Below are positions 42,670 to 51,929 of a stretch of 64,000 bases of DNA, one piece after another. The position numbers were made by a program, and so were the translations under genes. Positions within the stretch are counted from its first letter, which is position 1. Each line of letters starts with the position of its first letter. Under the pieces are notes generated by a model that searched no databases, was not told the DNA's origin, and worked only from the letters and a program-made list of their open reading frames with translations. Origin of the DNA: Streptomyces purpureus. GTDB taxonomy: Bacteria; Actinomycetota; Actinomycetes; Streptomycetales; Streptomycetaceae. The DNA is taken from positions 51,907-115,906 of the forward strand of contig NZ_BMQQ01000023.1 of the NCBI RefSeq assembly GCF_014648195.1, written 5' to 3'.

Positions 42670-45069
42670 ATGGCACAGGGCACGGTCCAGGTGACGCACA
42701 CCGGCACATCGCGGTGGCGCCGCCGCACGGGCGAGTACGCCTCCCTCGCCGCAGCCCTGGAGGCCGCCGCCGACGGTGACATCCTCACCGTCTCGCCAGG
42801 AACGTACCGGGAGAACCTGGTCCTTCGACGCGCCGTGACACTGCGCGGTCCCGAGGGCGCGGTCGGCTCGGTGCGGATCGCTCCCGCGGACGGGGTGCCG
42901 CTGACCGTACGCGCCTCGGCCACCGTCCAGGATCTGCACGTGGAGGGCCAGGACTCGGCCGCGCCCGCGCTGCTGATCGAGGACGGCACCCCCGAACTCC
43001 TCGACCTGCGGATCGTGACCCGCTCGGCGGCCGGTGTGGAGGTACGGGGCGCGGCCCGGCCGACCGTACGGCGCTGCACGGTCGACAACCCGGCCGGCGT
43101 CGGGATCGCCGTGGTCGACGGCGCCGGCGGAGTCTTCGAGGAGTGCGAGGTCGTGGCGGCCGGCCAGTCGGGCGTCTCGGTCCGCGGGGGCGCGCATCCG
43201 CGTCTGGAGCGCTGCCGGGTGCACCACTCCTCGGGCGCGGGGCTGGCGGTGACCGGCGAGGGCACCGCCTTGGAGGCGGTCGGCTGCGAGGTGTACGAGA
43301 TCAAGGGCTCGGGGGTGCAGATCGCCGCCCGCGCGACGGCCCATCTCACCGACTCGACCGTGCACCGCACCTCGGCGGACGGCATCACCCTGGACACGGA
43401 CGCGGTGCTGACGCTGTCGGACTGCGACATCCACGACATCCCGGAGAACGCGGTCGATCTGCGGTCGCGTTCGGTCCTGACCCTGACCCGTTCGACGGTC
43501 CGCCGGTTCGGACGCAACGGCCTGTCGGTGTGGGACCCGGGGACCCGGGTGGACGCCAACCAGTGCGAGATCCACGACAGTACGGGCGACTATCCGGCGG
43601 TCTGGGTGAGCGACGGAGCCACCGCCGTGCTGGACGCCTGCCGGGTGCACGACGTGCCGGACGCGCTGTTCGTGCTCGACCGGGGCTCACGGGTCGACGT
43701 CGTCGACAGCGACCTCTCTCAGGTGCGCAACACGGCGGTGTCGGTGAGCGACGGGGCGACCGCCCAGCTGGACGACTGCCGGATCCGGGAGGCGTCCACC
43801 GGCGCCTGGTTCCGGGACCACGGCAGCGGCGGCACGCTCGCCAACTGCCTTGTCGACGCGGTCCAGACGGGCGTCATCGTCACCAAGGGCGCGGACCCCA
43901 CCATCGAGCGGGTCACGGTCACCTCGCCCGCCGAGGCCGGGTTCTACGTCTCGGCGGAGGGCCGCGGCTCGTTCGTCGGCTGCCGGGTGACCGGCAGCGG
44001 CGGTTATGGCTTCCATGTGATGGACGGCTGCCGCACCACGCTGCGCGGGTGCCGTACGGAGCGGTGCGCGCGGGCGGGCTACGAGTTCACCGAGGACGGC
44101 GTGGTCGCGCAGGACTGCACCAGCGACGAGAGCGCCGTACGCTCCACCGCACCAGCGCCGGCCGCACCGCTCTCCCAGACGGCGACGCAGACGGTGGGCC
44201 TGCTGTCCGCCGTGCCCGTGCAGCAGCCCGCGGCGCCGCCCGCACCCGCCGAGCCGGCCCGGTCCTCCGGCGACGTGCTCGGTGAACTCGACGCTCTCGT
44301 CGGCCTGGACAGCGTCAAGCACGAGGTCCGTTCGCTCACCAACATGATCGAGGTGGGCCGCAAGCGGCAGGAGGCCGGGCTGAAGGCCGCCTCCGTCCGC
44401 CGCCATCTGGTCTTCACCGGCTCCCCCGGCACCGGCAAGACGACCGTGGCCCGGCTGTACGGCGAGATCCTGGCCTCGCTGGGCGTGCTGGAGCGCGGGC
44501 ATCTGGTGGAGGTCTCCCGGGTCGATCTGGTCGGCGAGCACATCGGGTCCACCGCGATCCGTACGCAGGAGGCGTTCGACCGGGCGCGCGGCGGGGTGCT
44601 CTTCGTCGACGAGGCGTACGCGCTGTCGCCGGAGGACTCGGGCCGGGACTTCGGCCGGGAGGCGATCGACACGCTGGTGAAGCTGATGGAGGACCACCGG
44701 GACGCGGTGGTGGTGATCGTCGCCGGGTACACGGCCGAGATGGAGCGGTTCCTCACCGTCAACCCCGGGGTGGCGTCCCGTTTCTCACGGACCATCACCT
44801 TCAGCGACTACGTCCCCGACGAGCTGGTGCGGATCGTCGAGCAGCAGGCGGAGGAGCACGAGTACCGGCTCGCCGAGGGCACCGCCGAGGCGCTGGTGAA
44901 GTACTTCACCGAGCTGCCCAAGGGGCCGGCGTTCGGCAACGGCCGTACCGCCCGGCAGACGTTCGAGTCGATGGTGGAGCGGCACGCGGGCCGGGTCGCC
45001 GCGCTCGCGGACGCGAGCACGGACGACCTGACCCTGCTCTATCCGGAGGACCTGCCCGAACTGCCCTGA
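42670..45069 (+). CDS. Right-handed beta-helix / CbxX-type AAA+ ATPase fusion
   Basis: 799 aa. Residues about 25-490 are tandem beta-helix coils (repeated patterns such as GVEVRGAARPTVRRCTVDN and GVSVRGGAHPRLERCRVHHS). An Ala/Pro linker (about 500-545) leads to an AAA+ domain of the CbxX/SpoVK/EccA type: Walker A GSPGTGKTT (about 583), Walker B GVLFVDEAY (about 643), sensor 1 VVVIVAGY, arginine finger in NPGVASRFSRTITF (about 703). The helix may recognise a surface or polymer and the ATPase may remodel it; EccA relatives act in type VII secretion, but no ESX gene adjoins. ATG 42670 is a best guess. Its last 31 nt overlap the 3' end of the opposite gene. Confidence 0.85.
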   Translation: MAQGTVQVTHTGTSRWRRRTGEYASLAAALEAAADGDILTVSPGTYRENLVLRRAVTLRGPEGAVGSVRIAPADGVPLTVRASATVQDLHVEGQDSAAPALLIEDGTPELLDLRIVTRSAAGVEVRGAARPTVRRCTVDNPAGVGIAVVDGAGGVFEECEVVAAGQSGVSVRGGAHPRLERCRVHHSSGAGLAVTGEGTALEAVGCEVYEIKGSGVQIAARATAHLTDSTVHRTSADGITLDTDAVLTLSDCDIHDIPENAVDLRSRSVLTLTRSTVRRFGRNGLSVWDPGTRVDANQCEIHDSTGDYPAVWVSDGATAVLDACRVHDVPDALFVLDRGSRVDVVDSDLSQVRNTAVSVSDGATAQLDDCRIREASTGAWFRDHGSGGTLANCLVDAVQTGVIVTKGADPTIERVTVTSPAEAGFYVSAEGRGSFVGCRVTGSGGYGFHVMDGCRTTLRGCRTERCARAGYEFTEDGVVAQDCTSDESAVRSTAPAPAAPLSQTATQTVGLLSAVPVQQPAAPPAPAEPARSSGDVLGELDALVGLDSVKHEVRSLTNMIEVGRKRQEAGLKAASVRRHLVFTGSPGTGKTTVARLYGEILASLGVLERGHLVEVSRVDLVGEHIGSTAIRTQEAFDRARGGVLFVDEAYALSPEDSGRDFGREAIDTLVKLMEDHRDAVVVIVAGYTAEMERFLTVNPGVASRFSRTITFSDYVPDELVRIVEQQAEEHEYRLAEGTAEALVKYFTELPKGPAFGNGRTARQTFESMVERHAGRVAALADASTDDLTLLYPEDLPELP

Positions 45070-47435
45070 GAGGGCAGGCCGCCGGTGCGCTGCCGGGGCA
45101 GAGCGGGCGGCAGCAGATCGAGCAGCCCGGTCCGCTCCTGCGCGAACGCCGGGTCGGCCTGGTAGTCGGAGTGGCCGAGGATCGGCTCGGGCAGCGGGTG
45201 GTTGTCGGTGCGGCCGTATACGACCGGGTCGGCCAGCGCCTCCCGGTCCACGGCGGGCTTGTCGCCGTGGGCGGGCAGGTGGACGGGGCCTCCTATCGGG
45301 TCCGTGGGCCGCCACAGATTGCGCCAGCAGTGCACTTCCCGGTGGAGGGCGGCGAGTGGTCCGGGGCCGAAGTAGGCGGGGAACCAGCGGCCGTAGAGCC
45401 GCTCCAGGGGCGAGCCGTAGGTGAGCAGCGCGACGCGGTTGCGGGTCTGCGGGGGCAGCTGCCAGACGGCGGCCGCGGCGAGCACGCTGCCCTGGGAGTG
45501 GCCGGAGATGACGAGCCGTCCGCCGGTGCGGTCGGTCCAGGAGCACATCCGCCAGGTGAGGTCGGGCACGGCCCGCTCGGCATAGCAGGGCGGGGCGAAC
45601 GGATGGGCGGCACGGGGCCAGAAGGTGCCCACGTCCCACAGGATGCCGATGGTGCGGCGGGCGGAGGCGTCCTTGTAGGCGCGGCGGCCGCAGGCGACGA
45701 AGAGCAGGAAGCCGAACCCTATGAGCCAGGAGCCGAGCGCCTGGGCGGAGTCGGCGAGGGCGGCGACGAAGGGGTGGGCGTCGTCGAAGACCCGCCCGGG
45801 GACCTGCTTGCCTGCCATGGATCCGGCGACGGCGGCGGCGCCGAGGAGGAGGGTCGCCCCGGAGAGGATGCCGACGAGGACGGGTGCGGTGTCGGTGAGG
45901 GAGGCCCACGCGCGCGTGGCGGAGATCCGGCGGCTGCGGACGGGGTCGGGGCGGTCCACCTCGTACTCGGCCTCGACCACGGCCACGGAGCGGCGGGCGG
46001 CGGCGACGGTACGGGCAACCAGGAACAGGGCCGGTACGGCGAGCAGGAGCAGCAGTACGGGGATGACGGAGGCCTGCCAGCTCAGCAGGACGGGCGGTCC
46101 GACGATGGGGCTTCGCTCCATGCCGGGGGTGCCGGGGCCGTCCAGCCAGTCGGCGACGCGCTGGGCGACGCCGCCGGTCATCACGCCGCCGAGGGCGCAG
46201 GCCAGCATGGCGACGGAGGGGCCGCCGAGTCCGTACATCGCGGTACGGGGGTGGCGGGTGCGGCGGTGCAGGACGAGCGCGACGACGCCGAGCGCGACGA
46301 CGAGGGCTCCTTGGGCAAGGGCGAGGGCGGTGAAGGTGACTTCGCCGGGCAGGGTGCCGGAGGACCGCCAGGCGGGCCGGGACCAGGCGGCGTACACCAT
46401 CGCCAGGGCGAGCAGGCCGAGGGAGGCTTCGGGGAGCCAGTTGACCAGGGCGCGGTCCACGCGGTGGTCGACGCGCCGTTCGCTGCGTCCGCGCCGGCAG
46501 ACGACCACGACGACGAAGAGCGCGGCGGCGGCGATGGTCCCCTCGACGGTCCAGGCCAGGATCTCGCGCAGGGTGCCGCCGGCGGCCCGGTCGTGCCGGG
46601 CGGCGGCCCCGGCCACGCCCGCGGCGACGGTGAGCAGACCGGCGGCCGTGTGGGCGGCACGGAGCCGGGCGACGAGGCGGCGGCCGTACCAGAAGCCGGG
46701 GCGGCCGAGCGCGGGCCGTACGGCGGCCGGGGGCGTCGTGGCCGTCGGCGCTTCACCGGCCGGGGCCTCGGCCGCCTGCGGCAGGTCCTCGTCGTGGTCG
46801 TCGAAGGTCCGCGGGCGTTCGGCCTCGTAGGCGCTCCAGGTGCGGTTGGAGAGGTACCAGAGCAGGGTGACCAGTGCGGTCGGTACGAGCGCGGCGAGGG
46901 CGAGGCGGCGGCCGGGCTGGGACCACCAGCCGTCGCGGGCGGCGGACGCGAAGCCGAGCCAGGACCGCTCCTCGGCGCAGGCGGCGGTGCCCGCGCACTG
47001 CCAGGCCGTCAGGTCGAGGGCGACCTCGCAGGCGGCCGCCGTCATGAGGACGGTGAGGGAGAGGGCGACGAGCCGGACGAGGACGCCGTAGAACCGTACG
47101 GCCCTTGGCTGGTCCTCGGTGGGCGGGCGCATCCAGTGGGCCAGGTTGGCGACCATGAAGGGCAGCAGGAGGAGCCACAGGGCGCGGGCGCCGTTGCCGG
47201 AGGTGAGGTTGGACCAGCAGTACGCCTCGGGGACGGGCCGTTCGTCGTACCGTTCGGGGTGGTCCTCGGCGTCCGTGTCGTCGGCGCGGCGGTGCATGGC
47301 GGCCGTGGCGTCGCCGGTGACCCTGACGGTCCTGGGATCGTCGAGCATGGCCTGAGGGGTGGCGCCGCCGACGCCATGGACCAGCAGTTCGAGGGCGGCA
47401 CCCCCGCTCCGCGGGGCCGGTGTGGCAGGGGGCAC
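45039..47435 (-). CDS. Polytopic membrane protein with split alpha/beta-hydrolase domain
   Basis: 798 aa. The N-terminus has a hydrolase-type strand and oxyanion motif (LELLVHGVGGATPQAMLDDP). About 11 membrane helices follow (about residues 85-600). The C-terminal soluble part carries the nucleophile elbow LVISGHSQGSVLAAAAVWQL and a late His region (HGDKP or HPLPEPILGHSDY). So a lipase-like fold appears to be interrupted by a membrane block. Similar proteins occur in Streptomyces without known function. GTG 47435 (V-P-P-A-T-P) is chosen just before the first homologous strand; ribosome site poor. It is divergent from the DeoR gene and overlaps the beta-helix gene tail to tail. Confidence 0.75.
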   Translation of the reverse strand: MPPATPAPRSGGAALELLVHGVGGATPQAMLDDPRTVRVTGDATAAMHRRADDTDAEDHPERYDERPVPEAYCWSNLTSGNGARALWLLLLPFMVANLAHWMRPPTEDQPRAVRFYGVLVRLVALSLTVLMTAAACEVALDLTAWQCAGTAACAEERSWLGFASAARDGWWSQPGRRLALAALVPTALVTLLWYLSNRTWSAYEAERPRTFDDHDEDLPQAAEAPAGEAPTATTPPAAVRPALGRPGFWYGRRLVARLRAAHTAAGLLTVAAGVAGAAARHDRAAGGTLREILAWTVEGTIAAAALFVVVVVCRRGRSERRVDHRVDRALVNWLPEASLGLLALAMVYAAWSRPAWRSSGTLPGEVTFTALALAQGALVVALGVVALVLHRRTRHPRTAMYGLGGPSVAMLACALGGVMTGGVAQRVADWLDGPGTPGMERSPIVGPPVLLSWQASVIPVLLLLLAVPALFLVARTVAAARRSVAVVEAEYEVDRPDPVRSRRISATRAWASLTDTAPVLVGILSGATLLLGAAAVAGSMAGKQVPGRVFDDAHPFVAALADSAQALGSWLIGFGFLLFVACGRRAYKDASARRTIGILWDVGTFWPRAAHPFAPPCYAERAVPDLTWRMCSWTDRTGGRLVISGHSQGSVLAAAAVWQLPPQTRNRVALLTYGSPLERLYGRWFPAYFGPGPLAALHREVHCWRNLWRPTDPIGGPVHLPAHGDKPAVDREALADPVVYGRTDNHPLPEPILGHSDYQADPAFAQERTGLLDLLPPALPRQRTGGLPSQGSSGRSSG

Positions 47436-47559
47436 TTCGGTGACTCGCTCTCGTGGTGGGAGGATGCGCGGCAGCAACAGAATCGCGGATGGCCGTGCGC
47501 CCGTGCAGGTGGTCTCACGGAATCCGACCCCAATCCCCTCTGGAAGGACCGGCCCGGCG

Positions 47560-48390
47560 GTGAGTGACAATCAGAATCTCCTCGCGGAGCAGCGGCGCGC
47601 CCTGATCCTCGACGAGGTGCGGCGGCGCGGCGGGGTGCGGGTCAACGAGCTCACCCGCAGGCTGAACGTGTCGGACATGACGGTGCGCCGGGATCTGGAC
47701 GCGCTGGCCCGGCAGGGGTTCGTGGCGAAGGTGCACGGGGGTGCGGTGCCGGTGGTGGAGCCGAGCACGCACGAGCCGGGGTTCGAGGCGAAGTCGTCGC
47801 TGGAGCCGACCGCGAAGGAGGACATTGCGCGGGCGGCCGCGGCGATGGCCGTGCCGGGCAGTGCGATCGCCCTGTCCGGCGGGACGACGACGTACGCGCT
47901 GGCGCATCAGCTGCTGGATGTGCCGGACCTGACGGTGGTGACGAACTCGGTGCGGGTGGCGGACGTGTTCCACACGGCGCAGCGCCCGGGCTCCTCGGGC
48001 GGCCCGCGCCCGGGGGCGGCGACGGTGGTGCTCACCGGCGGGGTGCGCACGCCGTCGGACTCGCTGGTGGGGCCGGTGGCCGATCAGGCGATCGCCTCGC
48101 TCCACTTCGACGTGCTGTTCCTGGGGGTGCACGGCATCTCGGTGGAGGCGGGCCTGTCCACGCCGAACCTGGCGGAGGCGGAGACGAACCGCCGCCTGGT
48201 CCACTCGGCCCGGCGGGTGGTGGTGGTCGCGGACCACACCAAGTGGGGCACGGTGGGCCTGAGCTCGTTCGCCCGCCTGGAGGACGTGGACACCCTGGTG
48301 ACGGACGGGGGCCTGTCGGCCGAGACCCGCGCGGAGATGTCGGAACACATCCCGGGCCTTCTGATCGCGGGCGAGGACGACACGGTCTGA
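47560..48390 (+). CDS. DeoR/GlpR family transcriptional regulator
   Basis: 276 aa. N-terminal winged helix (LAEQRRALILDEVRRRGGVR, VNELTRRLNVSDMTVRRDLD) and a sugar-phosphate-binding DeoR C-terminal domain (ALSGGTTTYALAHQLLD, TVVTNSVRVADVF, LFLGVHGISVEAGLS, VVVVADHTKWG). These repressors usually respond to phosphorylated sugars. GTG 47560 follows GGAAGGA. No sugar catabolic gene is nearby; the divergent gene is the membrane hydrolase. The target is unknown. Confidence 0.93.
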   Translation: MSDNQNLLAEQRRALILDEVRRRGGVRVNELTRRLNVSDMTVRRDLDALARQGFVAKVHGGAVPVVEPSTHEPGFEAKSSLEPTAKEDIARAAAAMAVPGSAIALSGGTTTYALAHQLLDVPDLTVVTNSVRVADVFHTAQRPGSSGGPRPGAATVVLTGGVRTPSDSLVGPVADQAIASLHFDVLFLGVHGISVEAGLSTPNLAEAETNRRLVHSARRVVVVADHTKWGTVGLSSFARLEDVDTLVTDGGLSAETRAEMSEHIPGLLIAGEDDTV

Positions 48391-48489
48391 CAGCTGTCCC
48401 AGGCCCACCCCGACCGCCTGTACGCCCGCGCGCCCCCAACGAGGGGGCCGAGCACGATCGACCGTCGGCGCACGCTCAAAGCGCCCCGG

Positions 48490-48517
48490 TGGGGGTCCCC
48501 CCGGCGAAGCCAGGGGG
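48490..48517. repeat. Streptomyces-type intergenic GC hairpin repeat
   Basis: The sequence GGGGGTCCCCCCGGCG-AAGCC-AGGGGG forms a stem with loop GAA and one mismatch. Close variants of this element are scattered between genes in Streptomyces genomes. Here it lies between the DeoR gene and the 3' end of a methyltransferase remnant and could also end transcription from both sides. Confidence 0.6.
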
Positions 48518-48529
48518 AGAACCGAGCTC

Positions 48530-49043
48530 CTACAAGAGGGCCACCGCCTTGAAGAAGGTGTACGAGAAGGTGCCGCCGGGCTCCGCCGTGCGGTGGAGGT
48601 CGGTGATGCCGCGGGCCCAGTCGGCCGGGGTGGTGAGTCCGGCGGCGAGGGCTTCGTCGCGTACGGAGTTCACCATGGCGATGAACGTGCCGCGGGTGAA
48701 GCCTTCGACGAGTGCGGGGCGGTCGGCGTCCGCGTAGACGGTGCGGGGCCGGACGGAGATGTCGCGGTAGCCGGCGCCGGTGAGGAGCGAATGCAGTTCG
48801 CGGCCGATGAGCGCGTTGCCGCCGCCTGCGGCCTGGAGGCGCACCTGGCAGTCGATGGCGGCGTGGGCATGGGCCGAGTCGGGGTGGAAGAGGGCCGATC
48901 CGTGGTCGCCTTCGATGACGGTGAGTGTGCCGCCGGGGCGCAGCAGTCGCCGTAGCCGCCGCAGGGCGAGGGCCGGGTCGGTGAGGTGTTCGAGGACGAA
49001 GCAGATGAAGAGGTGGTCGAAGGATCCGTCGGGGAAGGGCGGT
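48530..49043 (-). pseudogene. SAM methyltransferase, 5'-truncated
   Basis: The minus-strand frame begins at PPFPDGSFDHLFICFVLEHL, the post-motif II region of a Methyltransf_11/25 enzyme. It continues LRRLLRPGGTLTVIEGDHGS and ends TFSYTFFKAVALL at 48530. The N-terminal SAM-binding G-x-G motif and strand 1 are missing: at about 49043 the frame changes abruptly into the antisense of an aminotransferase remnant. The first internal ATG (48844) would leave only 104 residues without SAM site. Confidence 0.75.
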
Positions 49044-49045
49044 TC

Positions 49046-49509
49046 TCGCTCCGGCGCTGCGTCTGGGCTGGGTGCTCGCCCCGGCTCCGTTGCGGGAGGC
49101 CCTGCTGGACGCCAAGCGCTACGCCGACCTGGGCAGTGCGCTGCTCCCTCAGCTCGTTCCGGCGCGGCTGATGGAGTCGGGGGAGCTGGAGCGGCACCTG
49201 CGGCTGGTCCGCGCCCGGCACCGGCGGCGCAGGGACGCGATGGTGGCCGCCGTCGCCGCGACGCTGCCGGGCGCGGTGGTGTACGGCGCGGCGGCGGGCC
49301 TGCATCTGACCATCACCTTCGGTGATGAGGGGCTGTCGGACACCGGTCTCGCGGCGGCCGCTCTCGCCGCGGGCGTCAAGGTCCAGCCGCTGTCGTGGCA
49401 CTGCCGGCGCCCGCACCGGCCCGGCCTGGTACTCGGGTACGCGGCGAGCACCCCGGGTGAGATTCAGGACGGTGTCGCCCTGATCGGCGAGGCACTGTCA
49501 GGGCTGTGA
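49046..49509 (+). pseudogene. MocR-type (GntR/aminotransferase) regulator, C-terminal remnant
   Basis: From LAPALRLGWVLAPAPLREAL, just after the PLP-lysine region, the plus frame runs to EALSGL, TGA 49507-49509, about 154 residues. It holds the aminotransferase small domain (RHLRLVRARHRRRRDAMVAA, then GAAAGLHLTITF and LGYAAST). The winged-helix DNA-binding domain and the PLP-binding half are absent. It meets the truncated methyltransferase head to head at about 49043-49046. Confidence 0.75.
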
Positions 49510-49553
49510 GCGCTGTCAGGACTCTCGGGGCTGTCCCGGCCTACGATCATCAG

Positions 49554-50009
49554 GTGAGCGTCTTCGTGGTCGAACGGCGTACGGCGATGAGTGCGGCCGA
49601 GGCGTGGGAGCGGGTCACCGACTGGTCGGCCCACGCGGCGGGCGTACCGCTCACCCGGGCCCGGACGGTCACGCCCGGTCCTCCGGGCCTGGGGAGCCGC
49701 TTCGTGGTGCGCACCGGGGTGGGGCGGCTGGGTGTCGACGATCCGATGGAGGTCGTGCGCTGGGAGCCGCCCTCGGCGGGGCGGCCCGGGGTGTGCAGGC
49801 TGGCGAAGCGGGGGCGGGTGGTCCTCGGCCGGGCCGAGATCACCGTGTACGCGGAGGGGAGCGGCGCCCGGGTCGTGTGGGAGGAGGCGCTGCGGTTGCG
49901 GGGGCTGCCCCGGCTTTTCGACCCGGCTCTCCGGAGGGCGGGGCGGCTGCTCTTCGGGCGGGCGCTGGCGGGTGTGCTGGCGGAAGAGGCCAGGGCACAA
50001 GACATCTGA
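49554..50009 (+). CDS. SRPBCC family protein
   Basis: 151 aa, START/polyketide-cyclase-like lipid-binding fold: VFVVERRTAMSAAEAWERVT-DWSAHAAGVPL at the N-terminus, DPMEVVRWEPP, and EITVYAEGSGARVVWEEAL with the C-terminal helix RLFDPALRRAGRLLFGRALA. GTG 49554 has no clear ribosome site, but TACGAT stands 6 nt upstream like a -10 box, so the message may be leaderless. It is followed after 60 bp by a second SRPBCC gene. Ligand unknown. Confidence 0.82.
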   Translation: MSVFVVERRTAMSAAEAWERVTDWSAHAAGVPLTRARTVTPGPPGLGSRFVVRTGVGRLGVDDPMEVVRWEPPSAGRPGVCRLAKRGRVVLGRAEITVYAEGSGARVVWEEALRLRGLPRLFDPALRRAGRLLFGRALAGVLAEEARAQDI

Positions 50010-50069
50010 CGGCGCGACAGTTATCGTGTGCGGGCCCCGCACCACCCCTTCCGCCTGGAGGTACGGTCC

Positions 50070-50555
50070 ATGGCACGCCGACTGAGCCCCGTGGAGCTGG
50101 ACTTCGTCGAGACGGCCCCCGTGCGGCTGGTCTTCACGGCGGAGCTGGCCGCCCCGCCCGACGCGGTCTACAAGGCGCTGGCCGACGACGTGGAGGACTG
50201 GCCGTCGTGGTTCGGCGCGGTGGTCTCGGCGACGCCGACCGGGGGCGGGGCGGGGCGAGCGGTCCGGCTCCGGGGCGGCACCCGCTTCCAGGAGACGATC
50301 ATGGCCAGGGAGCCGGGTTCCCGGTACGCCTACCGCGTGGACGAGAGCAACGCCCCGGGCGTGCGGGCCATGCTGGAGGAGTGGCGGCTGGCCCCCACCC
50401 CGGAGGGGACCAGGGTGCGCTGGACGATGGCCGTGGACGGGCCCGCCGCGCTGCGGACGGTCATGAGGGTGCTGCGCCCCGGGGTGGGCCGGTCCTTCCG
50501 GGACGCGATGCGCGGCCTGGAGCGCCGCCTCGCGTCCCGTACGGCGGGCCGCTGA
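50070..50555 (+). CDS. SRPBCC family protein
   Basis: 161 aa. Polyketide cyclase/dehydrase-like fold: VRLVFTAELAAPPDAVYKAL, DDVEDWPSWFGAVVSAT, REPGSRYAYRVDESNAPGVR and the C-terminal helix GRSFRDAMRGLERRLA. ATG 50070 follows GGAGG at 8 nt. It is paralogous in fold to the gene just upstream and converges on the cysteine desulfhydrase gene, with 10 nt between the stops. Ligand unknown. Confidence 0.85.
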   Translation: MARRLSPVELDFVETAPVRLVFTAELAAPPDAVYKALADDVEDWPSWFGAVVSATPTGGGAGRAVRLRGGTRFQETIMAREPGSRYAYRVDESNAPGVRAMLEEWRLAPTPEGTRVRWTMAVDGPAALRTVMRVLRPGVGRSFRDAMRGLERRLASRTAGR

Positions 50556-50565
50556 GCCGGCGACG

Positions 50566-51708
50566 TCACTCGGGCCAGGCGCCGGTGGCCAGGAACTCCT
50601 CGATCGCGGCCGTGTAGGGCGCGATGTCGAGGCCCTGTCCGGCGAGCCAGACGTCGGAGTAGTACTTGTCGAGGTAGCGGTCGCCCGGGTCGCAGAGCAG
50701 GGTGACCACGCTGCCCTTGCGGCCCTGCGCGACCATCTCGGCGACGATCTTCAGCGCGCTCCACAGCCCCGTGCCGGTGGAGCCGCCGGCCTTGCGGCCG
50801 ATGGCCTTCTCCAGGGCGCGTACGGCGGCCACGCTCGCCGCGTCCGGCACCTTCATCATGCGGTCGATGGCGCCCGGGACGAAGGACGGTTCCATCCGGG
50901 GGCGGCCGATGCCCTCGATACGGGAGCCGCAGTCGCTGGTGGCGAGCGGGTCGCCCTGCGTCCAGCCGTCGAAGAAGCACGAGTTCTCCGGGTCCGCGAC
51001 GCAGACGCGGGTGTCATGCTGCATGTAGTGGACGTAGCGGGCGATGGTGGCCGACGTACCGCCGGTGCCGGCGGTGGCGACGATCCAGGCCGGTTCCGGG
51101 TACCGCTCAAGCCGCAGCTGCTGGTACATCGATTCGGCGATGTTGTTGTTGCCGCGCCAGTCGGTGGCCCGCTCGGCGTAGGTGAACTGGTCCATGTAGT
51201 GCCCGCCGGTGCGCTCGGCGAGGGCGGCGGACTCCTCGTACATGGTGCGCGAGTCGTCGACGAAGTGGCACTGGCCGCCGTGGAATTCGATGAGCCGGCA
51301 CTTCTCGGGGCTGGTGGTGCGCGGCATGACCGCCACGAAGGGCACGCCGATCAGCTTGGCGAAGTACGCCTCGGAGACGGCCGTGGAGCCGCTGGAGGCC
51401 TCGATGACCGGCTTGCCGGGACGGATCCAGCCGTTGCACAGGCCGTAGAGGAAGAGCGAACGGGCCAGCCGGTGCTTGAGGCTGCCGGTGGGGTGGGTGG
51501 ACTCGTCCTTCAGGTAGAGGTCGATGCCCCATTCCTCCGGGAGCGGGAAACGCAGCAGGTGGGTGTCGGCGGAACGGTTGGCGTCGGCATGGACCTTGCG
51601 CACCGCCTCCTTGAGCCAGGTGCGGTACTCGGCGTCGCTGCGGTCCACGTCGATGGTGGCCATGGCCTCGCCCCGGATGGCGTGACTGCTCTTCTCGGCG
51701 GTGCTCAT
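50566..51708 (-). CDS. cds1: PLP-dependent L-cysteine desulfhydrase (Cds1-like)
   Basis: 380 aa fold-type II PLP enzyme of the cysteine synthase superfamily. The PLP Lys is in THPTGSLKHRLARSLFLYGL (Lys78), the phosphate loop in IVATAGTGGTSAT, and ASSGSTAVSEAYFAKLIGVP is present. The ADANRSADTHLLRFPLP and LKDESTHPTGSLKHRLA segments are close to Mycobacterium tuberculosis Cds1 (Rv3684), which releases H2S and pyruvate from cysteine. Biosynthetic cysteine synthases have a different pattern here. ATG 51708 follows AGGAG; ATG 51663 is an in-frame alternative. It is divergent from a small hypothetical gene, 221 bp apart. Confidence 0.85.
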   Translation of the reverse strand: MSTAEKSSHAIRGEAMATIDVDRSDAEYRTWLKEAVRKVHADANRSADTHLLRFPLPEEWGIDLYLKDESTHPTGSLKHRLARSLFLYGLCNGWIRPGKPVIEASSGSTAVSEAYFAKLIGVPFVAVMPRTTSPEKCRLIEFHGGQCHFVDDSRTMYEESAALAERTGGHYMDQFTYAERATDWRGNNNIAESMYQQLRLERYPEPAWIVATAGTGGTSATIARYVHYMQHDTRVCVADPENSCFFDGWTQGDPLATSDCGSRIEGIGRPRMEPSFVPGAIDRMMKVPDAASVAAVRALEKAIGRKAGGSTGTGLWSALKIVAEMVAQGRKGSVVTLLCDPGDRYLDKYYSDVWLAGQGLDIAPYTAAIEEFLATGAWPE

Positions 51709-51929
51709 GGGTCCGTCTCCTGCTTCTGTTTCGCTCCTGGTCCCCTACAGCGACCATAACCCCCTCACCTGCACAAACGTTCACTTTGACTCTCCATAGG
51801 GGGCGCTTGGAGGCCGTCGTGGGCCGCGCCGGGGGTCGGATATCGGACAGCTGGGCGCCGCCCCCTGGCTGAGACGCGCGAAGGCGGGCAGACTGGCCGA
51901 GAGCAATCGGTCGAAGGGGGCACAGAGTC

